DNA of 64,000 nucleotides, from assembly GCA_949292905.1 (NCBI GenBank), contig CASFAV010000004.1:62001-126000 (forward strand), written 5' to 3'. A program made the translations under genes and the position numbers. The notes under the pieces were generated by a model that had not been told where the DNA came from, ran no database searches, and was given only the letters and a program-made list of their open reading frames with translations. Below are positions 35,501 to 43,489 of the stretch, in pieces. How positions within the stretch are numbered: position 1 is the stretch's first letter; the number at the start of each line of letters is the position of its first letter. The stretch comes from an uncultured Eubacteriales bacterium. Lineage in GTDB: Bacteria > Bacillota > Clostridia > Christensenellales > DTU072.

Positions 35501-35577
35501 ATAACAAAACTTTCTGGCAAAAATATAAAAAATGGAAAGAAATCAGAAAAACGAACAAATTGTTGAATTCCTATTGA
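32509..35577 (+). CDS. Glycosyltransferase family 2 - HAD hydrolase fusion (COG5610-like)
   Basis: 1022 residues. Residues 4-220 are a GT2 domain (VSVIIPCYKTEQYLANCLDS, VVDDCSPDNS, CFVDSDDEIS with the DxD). From residue 343 a HAD domain begins with FDIFDTLITRP (nucleophile Asp), LTSDMYLSK near 460 and HIGDNWATDIDMA near 518. A further region from about 590 to the end contains FLARDGYMPKMAF near 642, common in COG5610-type proteins of glycan loci. It would transfer a sugar and perhaps dephosphorylate a sugar-phosphate intermediate; both are inference. The ATG follows the leader ORF. A pyruvyltransferase fusion gene starts 13 bases after it. Confidence 0.88.
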   Translation: MSDPKVSVIIPCYKTEQYLANCLDSVINQTYKNLEIIVVDDCSPDNSGAILETYRQRDSRIVILKHEQNKGLFQVRLTGIKHATGDYVCFVDSDDEISMDWIRLLVAEALKEKADIVVGNTVNIEDDWKHYFNNSINFTKFKKPLENGEILTKFFEQKGACYHWHTVWNKLYSIELWRTALPYLEKQTKHLIMTEDIAFTVVLFYFAKKLVFKNCDCYFYYKRKGASTDRAHNETKLISTLFDVGTVFDFLESFLTSLTDNALFLQGLADLKDKYFRIWCHTVIEDFPNNKEVQKIILSIFKKQALENTKPDDFYFYQVTTEWNENYENIKKMIANPRYPVISFDIFDTLITRPLWEPSDIYIIMSKPAADLLKIKSTSQFCEMRKNAENIARGRSKGKEDILIEDIYNCFADIYSVDSDVCDKLCELEISLEKKYCHRRESGVELLEMAKAIGKKVVLTSDMYLSKSTIIEILDGLNIKCYDDIYLSSDLGLLKSSGNLFRYVYKKEGIEPNKIIHIGDNWATDIDMARSVGFEALFFAKTKDIFANKIANIPVGNFMAPYAEYNNSWQKTSLALKDFPIRSLLAMVANKFFDRPNYSFQKESDYNGDMFFIGYYNLGFFLIGLTKWLQQRLSDKKCTDIKFLARDGYMPKMAFDSLSAIDPRFKDITSDYFFASRKALMPYSMNSKRDFYSISTYINLYAHTPLTVLKLLRNVIPPVDDKQLNQYKKEGIIPEKRFTSYDDFRKFIDKFLQISFDEEYYNAKVQAVKKYYKDNFTENTAVFDLGYSGKLPQIINNLCEKRIDTFFVHNAAGANKIALDNNFRIENFLDFSPAISGVVIEYFLSSISGSCIGYYDKKGKITPIIEENNIDYETEYPIATIQDGAREFIDDYVKYFADITQMFEFNNFEVFAPMLYYLCGAKKFDIYFFNYTMLEDELYGGKTEISFLEIYDYYYKSSHLDQDGVVQNNPVSVVYKNVFALPGNWSKLKKAIYYFLFDNKTFWQKYKKWKEIRKTNKLLNSY

Positions 35578-35590
35578 TTGCGAGGTTTGA

Positions 35591-37837
35591 ATGAAAAATA
35601 TCAATCTTTTAGACAGTCATCTGTGCACGGGTTGCGGCGCTTGTATGAATATTTGTCCTACCGGTGCCATTAGCATGCAGACCAATAGCGAAGGTTTCGC
35701 GTATCCCCGAGTCATTGCCGATAAATGTACCGATTGCGGTATATGCGCTTCAATATGTCCGCAACTTAACGAAATAAATTATCAACTCGATTCTCCCTTG
35801 TGTTATGCCGTAATATGCAAAAACAAATTCAGAGATAATACAAGTAGCGGCGGCGTATTCTGCGCGTTAGCCGACGCATTTTTGGAGAAAGGCGGAATAG
35901 TTTTCGGAGCCGCCTTTAACGACGACTTCACCAAAATCGAACACATAGCCGTAGATAACAAAAAAGATTTGCACAAAATACTTAAATCAAAATACGTGCA
36001 AAGTGATACCAAAGATTCTTTCACACAAGTAAAAACATTTTTGGACAAAGGCAAGAAAGTGCTTTTTGCCGGTTGCCCATGCCAAGTAGACGGTTTGAAA
36101 AGATACCTTCGCAAGGACTACGACAATTTATTGACAGTCGATATTCTTTGTCACGGCGTACCCTCTCCTATGGCATACAGAAGTTTTCTCAAAGAAGTCA
36201 GTAAAGGCAGAACGGTGAAAGCCGTCGATTTCCGGGACAAAAAATACGGTTGGGGAACACTTATAAGCGTTAAATTCGAGAACGAAACCCATTACGATTA
36301 TTACGACGGAATGTATTTCAAATCATTTTTAAGCGGCTTATCTATGCGCGAATCGTGCTTCTCCTGCAAATACGCGCGCCCGGAACGAGTGGGAGATCTG
36401 ACTTTAGGCGATTTCTGGGGAATAAAAACATATCTTGAGAAGTTGGACGATAATAAAGGCACGTCGTTCGTGCTATGCAATAACACAAAAGCGAAAACCG
36501 CGATGGACAAGTTGCATTCGGATATATCCGTAATACGCGAAATACCTTTCCATGTAGCCGTTGAAATCGGCAAAAAAGCAAACGGAGCGTTGGTGCGCCC
36601 TACATCTATGCCTACGATGCGTAAATGCTTTTTCAATCATCTCAAGAAAGGCGAACCTTTTTCCGTCGCCTACAGATATGCCGCAACCAGTTTGCTCGAC
36701 GTAGGAATTTTAGGTTGGTGGATAGAAACTCCGCGCTCCAACTACGGTTCCACTTTGACAAATTATGCCTTATATAAATATTTGCTTTCACAAGGCTTAT
36801 CTGTCGCTATGATTTCTCCGCCCAATTTCGACAGAAATTATGCAGGCGAATTCAACAAACGTCACGGTTACAGAATGACGGCAAAATATACCGCCGAAAA
36901 TATGGGCGAAAATAATAAATACATTGACAAATTTATTGTCGCCTCAGATGTGCTATGGTATTATGACGCGTTTATAAAAACCGGATATTTCTTTATGTTG
37001 GATTTCGTAAACGACGACAAAAAGAAGATATCTTATGCTACGTCTTTCGGTAATACGAACAGATTTTTCCCGCCTGAAGAAATGTTGAAAGCCCGTAGCT
37101 TACTCAAGCGATTCGATGCCGTTTCCGTAAGAGAGTATGAAGGCGTAGATATCTGCCGAGATAAATTTGACGTACAAGCCACACAAGTTTTAGATCCCGT
37201 ATTTATATGTGACACAAAAGAATGGGATTATTTAGCTTCTTTAGCTGAACGAAAAACAGAGGGTAAATTTTTGTTCGCGTATATTCTTGACCCTAATGAA
37301 GAAAAAGCCAAGAGACTTGCGCGTATCGCGGATTCTAAATCTTTGGATTTAGTCACTATTACAGATAAACAATTTAACGCCGAAGATAAGGCCGACATAT
37401 TAAAAAAATACGGACTTCTGCAATCCGCAAGTATCGAAGAACTGATTTATCATATCAAAAACGCTTCTTACGTGATAACGGACTCTTACCACGGAATGTG
37501 CTTCTCTTTGATACTTCGAAAATCATTCCTGGCGTTAATTAACAGAAGTCGCGGCGCCGCGCGATTTGAAACACTGGCGCAAGATTTCGACATCGCCGAC
37601 AGAATGGTCGAAAATCTAGACGAAGCGATTCGAGAGCCTGCATTATTAAAAGATGTGAATTACCAAAGAATCGAACCTAAAATCGAAAGCGAAATCCTAC
37701 GCTCCAGAAAATGGCTCGAAGATGCTTTGAACGGAGAGAAAAAACTCTATGCCAAGAGTGAATTCGATTTGGTGATCGAAGAATTGCTTACGCTTAAAAA
37801 TAAAGTTGCCGAACTTGAAAACAAATTAAACCATTAA
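35591..37837 (+). CDS. Ferredoxin/FrhB - polysaccharide pyruvyltransferase fusion
   Basis: 748 residues in three parts. Residues 10-60 hold two 4Fe-4S motifs (CTGCGACMNICP and CTDCGICASICP). Residues 75-350 match the F420 hydrogenase beta-subunit FrhB/FdhB N and C domains (AGCPCQVDGLKRYL, LCHGVPSPM, CFSCKYARPERVGDLTLGDFWG). Residues 380-710 match polysaccharide pyruvyltransferase (NYGSTLTNYALYKYL, ISYATSFGN, FDAVSVREYEG, TDSYHGMCFS). Proteins of this make-up occur in capsule loci; the pyruvyl part would add pyruvate ketals from PEP. What the flavo-iron-sulfur part does is unknown. The gene lies in the AT-rich block and ends at a clear terminator. Confidence 0.9.
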   Translation: MKNINLLDSHLCTGCGACMNICPTGAISMQTNSEGFAYPRVIADKCTDCGICASICPQLNEINYQLDSPLCYAVICKNKFRDNTSSGGVFCALADAFLEKGGIVFGAAFNDDFTKIEHIAVDNKKDLHKILKSKYVQSDTKDSFTQVKTFLDKGKKVLFAGCPCQVDGLKRYLRKDYDNLLTVDILCHGVPSPMAYRSFLKEVSKGRTVKAVDFRDKKYGWGTLISVKFENETHYDYYDGMYFKSFLSGLSMRESCFSCKYARPERVGDLTLGDFWGIKTYLEKLDDNKGTSFVLCNNTKAKTAMDKLHSDISVIREIPFHVAVEIGKKANGALVRPTSMPTMRKCFFNHLKKGEPFSVAYRYAATSLLDVGILGWWIETPRSNYGSTLTNYALYKYLLSQGLSVAMISPPNFDRNYAGEFNKRHGYRMTAKYTAENMGENNKYIDKFIVASDVLWYYDAFIKTGYFFMLDFVNDDKKKISYATSFGNTNRFFPPEEMLKARSLLKRFDAVSVREYEGVDICRDKFDVQATQVLDPVFICDTKEWDYLASLAERKTEGKFLFAYILDPNEEKAKRLARIADSKSLDLVTITDKQFNAEDKADILKKYGLLQSASIEELIYHIKNASYVITDSYHGMCFSLILRKSFLALINRSRGAARFETLAQDFDIADRMVENLDEAIREPALLKDVNYQRIEPKIESEILRSRKWLEDALNGEKKLYAKSEFDLVIEELLTLKNKVAELENKLNH

Positions 37838-37875
37838 AAGCATTCGATTTTGTGCTATTTATTATATAATGCAAG

Positions 37876-37915
37876 CACGGTTAAAGCAATTATTCGGTCT
37901 TTAACCGTGTTTTTA
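37876..37915 (+). terminator. Terminator after the AT-rich glycan block
   Basis: Stem CACGGTTAAAG/CTTTAACCGTG with a 12-base loop, followed by TTTTTATAATT. Confidence 0.85.
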
Positions 37916-37985
37916 TAATTGTTGCATAATGAATAAGCATACAATTAACAATTATTGCGCAAATTATAACGTAAACTTTTCGGTA

Positions 37986-38014
37986 TTGATAAATAGAGTA
38001 AGTTATTATATAAT
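37986..38014 (+). promoter_or_regulatory. Promoter of galU
   Basis: -35 TTGATA (37986-37991), -10 TATAAT (38009-38014), spacer 17. Confidence 0.75.
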
Positions 38015-38034
38015 ATAAAAAAATGGAGTTTGAC

Positions 38035-38895
38035 ATGGCTATTATTTCCAAAGCTGTTATCCCGGCGGCGGGGTTCGGAACAAGACACTTGCCTATCACC
38101 AAGGCTATCGCTAAAGAAATGCTCCCTATCCTCGACCGCCCCGCTATAGATTACGTCGTCGAAGAATGCGTTCTGAGCGGTATTACCGATATTTGTATCG
38201 TCGTTTCGCGTGGTAAATCGATGATCGCCGATTACTTCGACAGAGTCCCGGAAATTGAAAGTTCCCTCGCCAAATCAGGCAAAACCGCTTTGCTCGAAAA
38301 AATAAACGCTTATATGGGCAAAGTGCATATCACTTACGTTCGCCAACCCGAAATGCGCGGCACTGCGTACGCCGTGGACCTCTGCCGGGATTTCGCGGCG
38401 GGAGAGCCTTTCGCGTTACTCTTCCCCGACGACGTTATGTATAATCCCGATAAGCCCGTCACCCGTCAGCTTATGGAAGCTTACTACGAGGTCAACGCCC
38501 CTGTCATCGGCGTACAGGACATTCCTCCCGAAGAAGCCGTCAAATACGGCGTTATGCTTCCCCTCGAAAGGCGCGGTAAACTCACTCTCGTAGGCGGTTA
38601 TCAGGAAAAACCCGCCGTTAAAGACCTCGTTTCCACCCTTACGAGCCTCGGAAGGTTCGTTCTTACTCCGGAAGTATTCGATTTCATCAAAACCGTCAAA
38701 CCTACGCACAACGGCGAATACTACCTCTCCACAGCTTTCGACGACATGGCGAAAGTGAAACCCGTCTATTCCTATACCTTCGACGGTATTCGCTACGATA
38801 TGGGCGGCAGGGAAGGTTTCCTCAAAGCCAATATCGACTACGCTCTGCGCGACCCTTCTCTCGCGCCTTTTGCGCGCTCTCTCCTCAAGCGTTGA
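38035..38895 (+). CDS. galU: UTP-glucose-1-phosphate uridylyltransferase
   Basis: 286 residues, standard length. The nucleotide loop is IPAAGFGTRHLPITKAIAKEM, followed by RGKSMIADYFD, YVRQPEMRGTAYAVDLC and the metal motif FPDDVMYNP; the C-terminus has THNGEYYLSTAFDDM. It makes UDP-glucose from UTP and glucose-1-phosphate. UDP-glucose feeds UDP-galactose and then, through Glf, UDP-galactofuranose; no galE is present in the window. I start at the ATG with GGAG seven bases upstream, not at one four codons earlier that lacks a ribosome site. A hairpin follows. Confidence 0.95.
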   Translation: MAIISKAVIPAAGFGTRHLPITKAIAKEMLPILDRPAIDYVVEECVLSGITDICIVVSRGKSMIADYFDRVPEIESSLAKSGKTALLEKINAYMGKVHITYVRQPEMRGTAYAVDLCRDFAAGEPFALLFPDDVMYNPDKPVTRQLMEAYYEVNAPVIGVQDIPPEEAVKYGVMLPLERRGKLTLVGGYQEKPAVKDLVSTLTSLGRFVLTPEVFDFIKTVKPTHNGEYYLSTAFDDMAKVKPVYSYTFDGIRYDMGGREGFLKANIDYALRDPSLAPFARSLLKR

Positions 38896-38909
38896 TCGGA
38901 CTATATTAT

Positions 38910-38946
38910 ACGGCGCGTCGGTTACTCTCCGACGCGCCGTTTGACT
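38910..38946 (+). terminator. Hairpin after galU
   Basis: Perfect 12-bp stem ACGGCGCGTCGG/CCGACGCGCCGT with a 7-base loop, followed by TTGACTT. The U-tract is poor and coincides with the -35 of the next gene. Confidence 0.65.
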
Positions 38947-38969
38947 TATGTGAAAATTAGTGATACTAT
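38941..38969 (+). promoter_or_regulatory. Promoter for the ABC exporter, candidate leaderless start
   Basis: -35 TTGACT (38941-38946), -10 TACTAT (38964-38969), spacer 17. The permease ATG is at 38977, seven bases after the -10, where transcription should begin. No ribosome site is seen before the ATG. Confidence 0.6.
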
Positions 38970-38976
38970 TATTGCA

Positions 38977-39813
38977 ATGACTAAAGCAGACTTCTATAAC
39001 GAATTAAACGAAAACGTGCGCTCGCTCGCGACAAGATTCAGAAAAGGTTTCATTACCCTTTCTTCACTCGTCGTCAAAAGCGTCAAAAATCAATACAGGC
39101 GTTCCGTTTTGGGAATTATCTGGACGGTGCTCAACCCCCTGCTCACGATGCTCGTAATGGCGTTCGTCTTTTCCAGCATCTTCGGAAGAACGGGTATCGA
39201 TATGGATTACCCCGTCTACGTCCTGTCCGGTAATATAGTCTTTACCCTCGTATCCGCGGGCACCACCAACGCGATGACCAGTATCGTCAATAACTACGAC
39301 CTCCTCTACAAGACCCGAGTGCCCTTCTCGGTATTCCCGCTTGCGCAGATCTTCGCCGCTTGCGTGAATTTTCTTTTTGCGCTCATCGCCCTCGTCGCGG
39401 TCATGCTGATCCGTATCCCTAACGGCGTCACCTTCCATTGGTCGATGCTGATGATCCTCCTCCCGTGGCTCCCCGCGATCCTCCTTTTCTCGATAGGTAT
39501 CGGCTTCTTCCTCGCCACCGTTTTCGTCCGCTTCCGCGATATCAAGCATATTTATTCGGTTTTCACGAGGCTGTGGATGTACCTCACGCCGATATTCTAC
39601 TCCCTTACCTCGCTCAAACTCAACGAAACCGCAATGCATATAATGCAGTTCAATCCCCTTCTGCATTACCTTAATTATTTCAGAGACGTGATAATGGGTA
39701 ATATCCCGGATTGGAAAGCGCACGCTATCGTATACGGCGTCGGTATAGGCTCCTTCCTCGTGGGTTGGGTGGTATTCCGCCTTTCCCGCAATAAATTCAT
39801 TCTGCATATCTGA
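38977..39813 (+). CDS. Polysaccharide ABC exporter permease (Wzm/TagG-like)
   Basis: 278 residues with six helices. ABC-2 export landmarks are LVVKSVKNQYRRSVLGIIWTVLNPLL, where the permease folds into the membrane, and MYLTPIFYSLTSL with FNPLLHYLNYFRDVIMG near the end. It would carry undecaprenyl-linked glycan or teichoic acid across the membrane with the next gene product. I chose the ATG at 38977 over a TTG that coincides with the -35 hexamer. The ATPase starts 11 bases after its stop. Confidence 0.92.
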   Translation: MTKADFYNELNENVRSLATRFRKGFITLSSLVVKSVKNQYRRSVLGIIWTVLNPLLTMLVMAFVFSSIFGRTGIDMDYPVYVLSGNIVFTLVSAGTTNAMTSIVNNYDLLYKTRVPFSVFPLAQIFAACVNFLFALIALVAVMLIRIPNGVTFHWSMLMILLPWLPAILLFSIGIGFFLATVFVRFRDIKHIYSVFTRLWMYLTPIFYSLTSLKLNETAMHIMQFNPLLHYLNYFRDVIMGNIPDWKAHAIVYGVGIGSFLVGWVVFRLSRNKFILHI

Positions 39814-39824
39814 GGTGGCGTAAC

Positions 39825-40637
39825 ATGTCGACAAGAAATTCACTTTACGCCGATGCGATCAAAACTTTCCGCAATTCCCCCGACCTTCTCGTGGACGTTC
39901 AAAACGTGAGTATGCAATTTACGATGCCCACCGAACGCATCGACAATATCAAGGAATTCGCGATAAAACTCATCAAACGCAAGATCCGCTACAAGAAGCT
40001 CGAAGTCTTGAAAGACGTCAATTTCAGCGTAAATCGCGGCGAAAGCCTCGCCCTCATCGGGCGCAACGGCGCGGGTAAATCCACCTTGCTCAAAATAATC
40101 TCCGGCATAATCCGCCCCACCGAGGGTATCGCGCTCACTAAAGGCAATATCGTTCCCCTGCTCAAACTGGGCGCAGGCTTCGATATGAACGCTTCGGGCA
40201 AAGAAAACGTATTCTTAAACGGCGCCATGATGGGATTCTCGCACCGCGAGATGCTCCGTAAATACGACAGTATCGTGGAATTCTCGGAGCTCGGCGAATT
40301 CATGAACGTGCCGCTCAAAAACTATTCCTCCGGTATGATCTCGCGACTGGGCTTCTCGATAGCCGTGGACGTCAATCCCGATATAATGCTCATCGACGAA
40401 GTGCTCGGCGTGGGCGATATACCCTTCCGCAAAAAATGCGCCGAAAAAATCGACGAGCTCAAAAAAGGCGGCACGACCTTCATCGTAGTGTCGCACAGCA
40501 TGAGTCAGATACTGACTCTCTGTCAGAAAGCCGTCTATCTCGAATCCGGCGTCATCAAAATGCAGGGCGACGTCCGCGACGTAGCGAAAGAATACGAGAA
40601 CGACTGCGCGAAACTCGGTATCAAAACGCAGAAATAA
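39825..40637 (+). CDS. Polysaccharide ABC exporter ATP-binding protein (Wzt/TagH-like)
   Basis: 270 residues. Walker A is GRNGAGKST near residue 78; the signature region reads NYSSGMISRLGFSIA and Walker B is IMLIDEVLGVGD, the DEVLxVGD form typical of O-antigen and teichoic-acid exporters. The N-terminus (VSMQFTMPTERIDNIKEFAIK) is also of that class. No C-terminal glycan-binding domain is present. The D-loop and H-loop (VSHSM) are intact. It works with the preceding permease. A GAGGTGG ribosome site lies before the ATG. Confidence 0.94.
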   Translation: MSTRNSLYADAIKTFRNSPDLLVDVQNVSMQFTMPTERIDNIKEFAIKLIKRKIRYKKLEVLKDVNFSVNRGESLALIGRNGAGKSTLLKIISGIIRPTEGIALTKGNIVPLLKLGAGFDMNASGKENVFLNGAMMGFSHREMLRKYDSIVEFSELGEFMNVPLKNYSSGMISRLGFSIAVDVNPDIMLIDEVLGVGDIPFRKKCAEKIDELKKGGTTFIVVSHSMSQILTLCQKAVYLESGVIKMQGDVRDVAKEYENDCAKLGIKTQK

Positions 40638-40668
40638 TCATTGCCTTTTCAATTTGCTTTTAACGACT

Positions 40669-40692
40669 TACCGCTCCCTTTTGGGAGCGGTA
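40669..40692. terminator. Hairpin between convergent exporter and DUF4422 genes
   Basis: 10-bp stem TACCGCTCCC/GGGAGCGGTA with a TTTT loop, flanked by T-rich sequence on the plus strand. It may serve both transcripts. Confidence 0.65.
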
Positions 40693-40716
40693 TTTCATTA
40701 GGTGCATTTATGTTCC

Positions 40717-41604
40717 TTACCCTTCTTGTCTATCGAAAAAGAGTCCCCTTTTCCTTTTTACCCACAGCGCGCGCGGCATAAATTTATATACGAGCGGTTT
40801 TATTCTTTCTTTGAGCCCTCCCGTACCCTTGAAAAGGGCTTTGACGCATACGCCGAGCTTCGGTTTCCCGCCGGTAACGAAAAGCACCGCCAGCCGCTTT
40901 TCCCTTTTCCCTTCCTCGTTAAGTTTACGGAAGAATACCCCCGTAAGCCGCTCCGAAATAAACAGCCTGCCTTCGCTCGTTCTGCGTCTCACGAACTCGT
41001 CTAGCACGGTGAATATCCACTCCGCATATCGGAAAAAAGTTTCCCTGTCGAACGCGAACATATTGTAAAGGTAAGAAGCGTCGCCCTCGAAATACTTTTT
41101 CGCCGTCTCCGCATACTCCGGCGTAAGCTCCGATATTATGGTAAGCGCAAGCTCGACGTCGCTCGGATCGTGCGCCGCGGAATACTGCTTCCTCACGCTT
41201 TTCACCCTGAGCGGATACGGCGCGGCGTAGTCCGCGCCGTCAAATACGGAATCGATTGTTTCGGTATCCAAAGCGATATTTTCGAGCTCCTTCTCGGTGA
41301 GTAAGTCACACTCGTCGTAATTGTATTTCACATTAAAAGCGAACCGTCTTCTGTACTGTTGGATTATGATACGCTCGGGAGATCCTATCTCGTCGTAATG
41401 CTTCCAAAGCCAGTACACGGCGGTCATTTCGTTGTATACGGGATTGAGCGCGGAGATGTTGTCCCCCGAAGCGTCGGATATAACTCCGTTATACCCGTTA
41501 TTTTGAGCGCCCGCAAGTATCGGCTCCGTTCCCGCTATCGTCCTTGCGTCTTCCGCGCGGTGGCACACCGCGAAAGAGCGGAACGTATATCCCTTTTCAG
41601 TCAT
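40717..41604 (-). CDS. DUF4422 capsular polysaccharide synthesis protein
   Basis: 295 residues. DUF4422 landmarks are FAVCHRAEDA near the start, DNISALNPVYNEMTAVYWLWKH (the conserved N-x-E-x-A-YW helix) and IIQQYRRRF, then AHDPSDVELALTIISELTPEY and YNMFAFDRETFFRYAEW. The family is predicted to be glycosyltransferase-like and lies in capsule loci. I start at the ATG preceded by GGAGGG; it overlaps the upstream glycosyltransferase by eight bases. It is the last gene of a three-gene minus-strand operon. Confidence 0.88.
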   Translation of the reverse strand: MTEKGYTFRSFAVCHRAEDARTIAGTEPILAGAQNNGYNGVISDASGDNISALNPVYNEMTAVYWLWKHYDEIGSPERIIIQQYRRRFAFNVKYNYDECDLLTEKELENIALDTETIDSVFDGADYAAPYPLRVKSVRKQYSAAHDPSDVELALTIISELTPEYAETAKKYFEGDASYLYNMFAFDRETFFRYAEWIFTVLDEFVRRRTSEGRLFISERLTGVFFRKLNEEGKREKRLAVLFVTGGKPKLGVCVKALFKGTGGLKERIKPLVYKFMPRALWVKRKRGLFFDRQEG

Positions 41605-42730
41605 TAGCGTTCCCTCCTTCCGCGACTTTCTCAAGATAGTATTCCGTAAGTTTATCCGCTTCCGTACGTATGTCGTACGCGCTTCCTTCGAGCGCGCGCG
41701 TTCCGTATTCCCTTCCCTCGTCCAGAGCTCTCGACAGCGCTTCCGCCCACTTCCCGCGAGCCGCGAGCGGCACGAATTCGCATTTCGGCGTGACGGCGGC
41801 TTCCTTCGTTATATTGTCAGACAATACACAGGGTATGCCCGCCGCCTGCGCTTCCACGGCGACCATGGGCAACCCTTCGAAAATCGACGGCAACGCGAGA
41901 ACGTCTATTTCGGCGTAATACCTTTCGGTATCCTTACACCAGTCGCGGAACTCAACCCGCTCGGTAAGCCCCAGTTTTTTTACCTTTTCTACGATTTCCG
42001 TATATTCTTTACCGGCGCCCACTATGAGAAGTCTCACGTCATCCCGTTTATTCGCGATATCCTCGAATACTTCCACGAGATATCCGACGTTCTTCTGGCG
42101 TTCTAATCTTCCGATAAACCCTATCGTTTTCATCGGTTCCGCGTCGTCGGCGTCCGCCGCCGCGACTTCCGCGTACGCTCCCGCGAATCTTTCGGCGTCT
42201 ATCGCATTATGTATCAGAGTTGCTTTCTCCGCCTTGCGCCCGTACAGCCAGTTTATGCTGAGTTCGCTGCACCCCGCAAGATCTGTCGCAAAAAGCCTCG
42301 CAAGCGGCTTGAGCATATTCTTGACGAGCCACTTCCAGCCTTCCGCCCTGTCCGCCGTAGAGTGAGCGTGACATATCCTGCGCTTCACTCCCGCGAGCTT
42401 CGCCGCGAACAACGCCACGAAAGAAAGTGTGGTCATATGTACGTGAACGATAGGATATTTCTCCTTCCTGAAAGCCTTTGTCAATACTTTTACCGCGCCG
42501 AAAACGTGCGTCACCACCTTGGGATAATAAAATACCCTGCCGCCGAGCGCTCTTATCTCGTCGTCGAAAGCAGACGGCGCGTACATATAAAAATCGAATT
42601 GTACCCTGCTTCTGTCCACGTGCCGGTAAAAATTCATCAGCCAGTTCATGACCCCGCCCGTGGCGGCGTTTCCCAACACCTCGGCTATCCTTACCGGCTC
42701 TCCTTTATATGTATTCCCTTCGTATGCCAC
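41597..42730 (-). CDS. Glycosyltransferase family 4 (GT-B fold)
   Basis: 377 residues. The N-terminal domain starts RIAEVLGNAATGGVMNWLMNFY, with IVHVHMTTLSFVALFAAKLAG; the C-terminal domain has IGFIGRLERQKNVGYLVEVF near residue 205 and the donor motif SIFEGLPMVAVEAQAAGIPCV. This is an EpsF-like retaining enzyme that adds a hexose to the lipid-linked chain. The acceptor is unknown. It follows the sugar transferase by 18 bases. Confidence 0.93.
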   Translation of the reverse strand: MAYEGNTYKGEPVRIAEVLGNAATGGVMNWLMNFYRHVDRSRVQFDFYMYAPSAFDDEIRALGGRVFYYPKVVTHVFGAVKVLTKAFRKEKYPIVHVHMTTLSFVALFAAKLAGVKRRICHAHSTADRAEGWKWLVKNMLKPLARLFATDLAGCSELSINWLYGRKAEKATLIHNAIDAERFAGAYAEVAAADADDAEPMKTIGFIGRLERQKNVGYLVEVFEDIANKRDDVRLLIVGAGKEYTEIVEKVKKLGLTERVEFRDWCKDTERYYAEIDVLALPSIFEGLPMVAVEAQAAGIPCVLSDNITKEAAVTPKCEFVPLAARGKWAEALSRALDEGREYGTRALEGSAYDIRTEADKLTEYYLEKVAEGGNAND

Positions 42731-42748
42731 AGCCGTATTCCCCTGCTT

Positions 42749-43387
42749 TCAAGCCGCTTTGTCGGCGCTCTCCTCGCCTTTCATCTTCGCCATATCGGCA
42801 AAAGATACGGGTTTGAGAAATCTCTTTTCGCCGAGCAAAAGAACGCCCACCGTCTTGAACATGATCTTCACGTCCGTGAAAAACGACAGGTGCCTTGCGT
42901 AATATATGTCGTAATAACTGCGTTCCTCGCTCGTAAGGTATCCGTTGCCGCTTACCTGCGCGAGACCGCTCATACCGGGCTTCACGCATAACCGCTCCTT
43001 CTCCCAGTCGGCATATTGCTCGTAATATACGGGCATGAACGGTCGCGGTCCGATGAGGCTCATTTCGCCGCGCAATACGTTTATAAGCTGCGGGAATTCG
43101 TCTATCTTGAGTTTGCGCAGGATCTTCCCCGCAGGCGTAAGTTCCGCGTTATCGTCTTCGATGACGGGATTATCCTTGTCGAACGGCACGTCGGTACGCC
43201 ACATCGTACGGAATTTATAGACGTAAAATTCTTTTCCGTTAAGTCCGGTGCGCACCTGCTTGAATAAAGCTTTCCCTTTGCTTTCGCATTTGATCACAAG
43301 CGCGACTATCGCCAACGGTATCGCCAGCACTATAAGTCCCAGCGCCGCGCATACCCTGTCCAGCGCGCCTTTTATGTATTTATACAT
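42749..43387 (-). CDS. Initiating undecaprenyl-phosphate sugar transferase
   Basis: 212 residues, the short PglC-like/WbaP C-terminal domain form. One N-terminal membrane helix (CAALGLIVLAIPLAIVALVI) is followed by FKQVRTGLNGKEFYVYKFRTM, KIDEFPQLINVLRGEMSLIGPRP and KPGMSGLAQVSG, the signature of bacterial sugar transferases. It transfers a sugar-1-phosphate from UDP-sugar to undecaprenyl phosphate to begin chain synthesis at the inner membrane face. It heads the minus operon, with a good AGAAGGG ribosome site. Confidence 0.94.
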   Translation of the reverse strand: MYKYIKGALDRVCAALGLIVLAIPLAIVALVIKCESKGKALFKQVRTGLNGKEFYVYKFRTMWRTDVPFDKDNPVIEDDNAELTPAGKILRKLKIDEFPQLINVLRGEMSLIGPRPFMPVYYEQYADWEKERLCVKPGMSGLAQVSGNGYLTSEERSYYDIYYARHLSFFTDVKIMFKTVGVLLLGEKRFLKPVSFADMAKMKGEESADKAA

Positions 43388-43460
43388 TATACCCTTCTTT
43401 CTTTATCGTTTGTGGAAACGGGTTGCCCGCGCCATATACGCGGCGCCCTTTGCCGAAATA

Positions 43461-43489
43461 ATTATAATATATTTTTATCCGACTGTAAA
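43461..43489 (-). promoter_or_regulatory. Promoter of the sugar transferase operon
   Basis: Minus strand -35 TTTACA and -10 TATAAT with a 17-base spacer; about 75 bases before the start codon. Divergent from glf. Confidence 0.7.
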
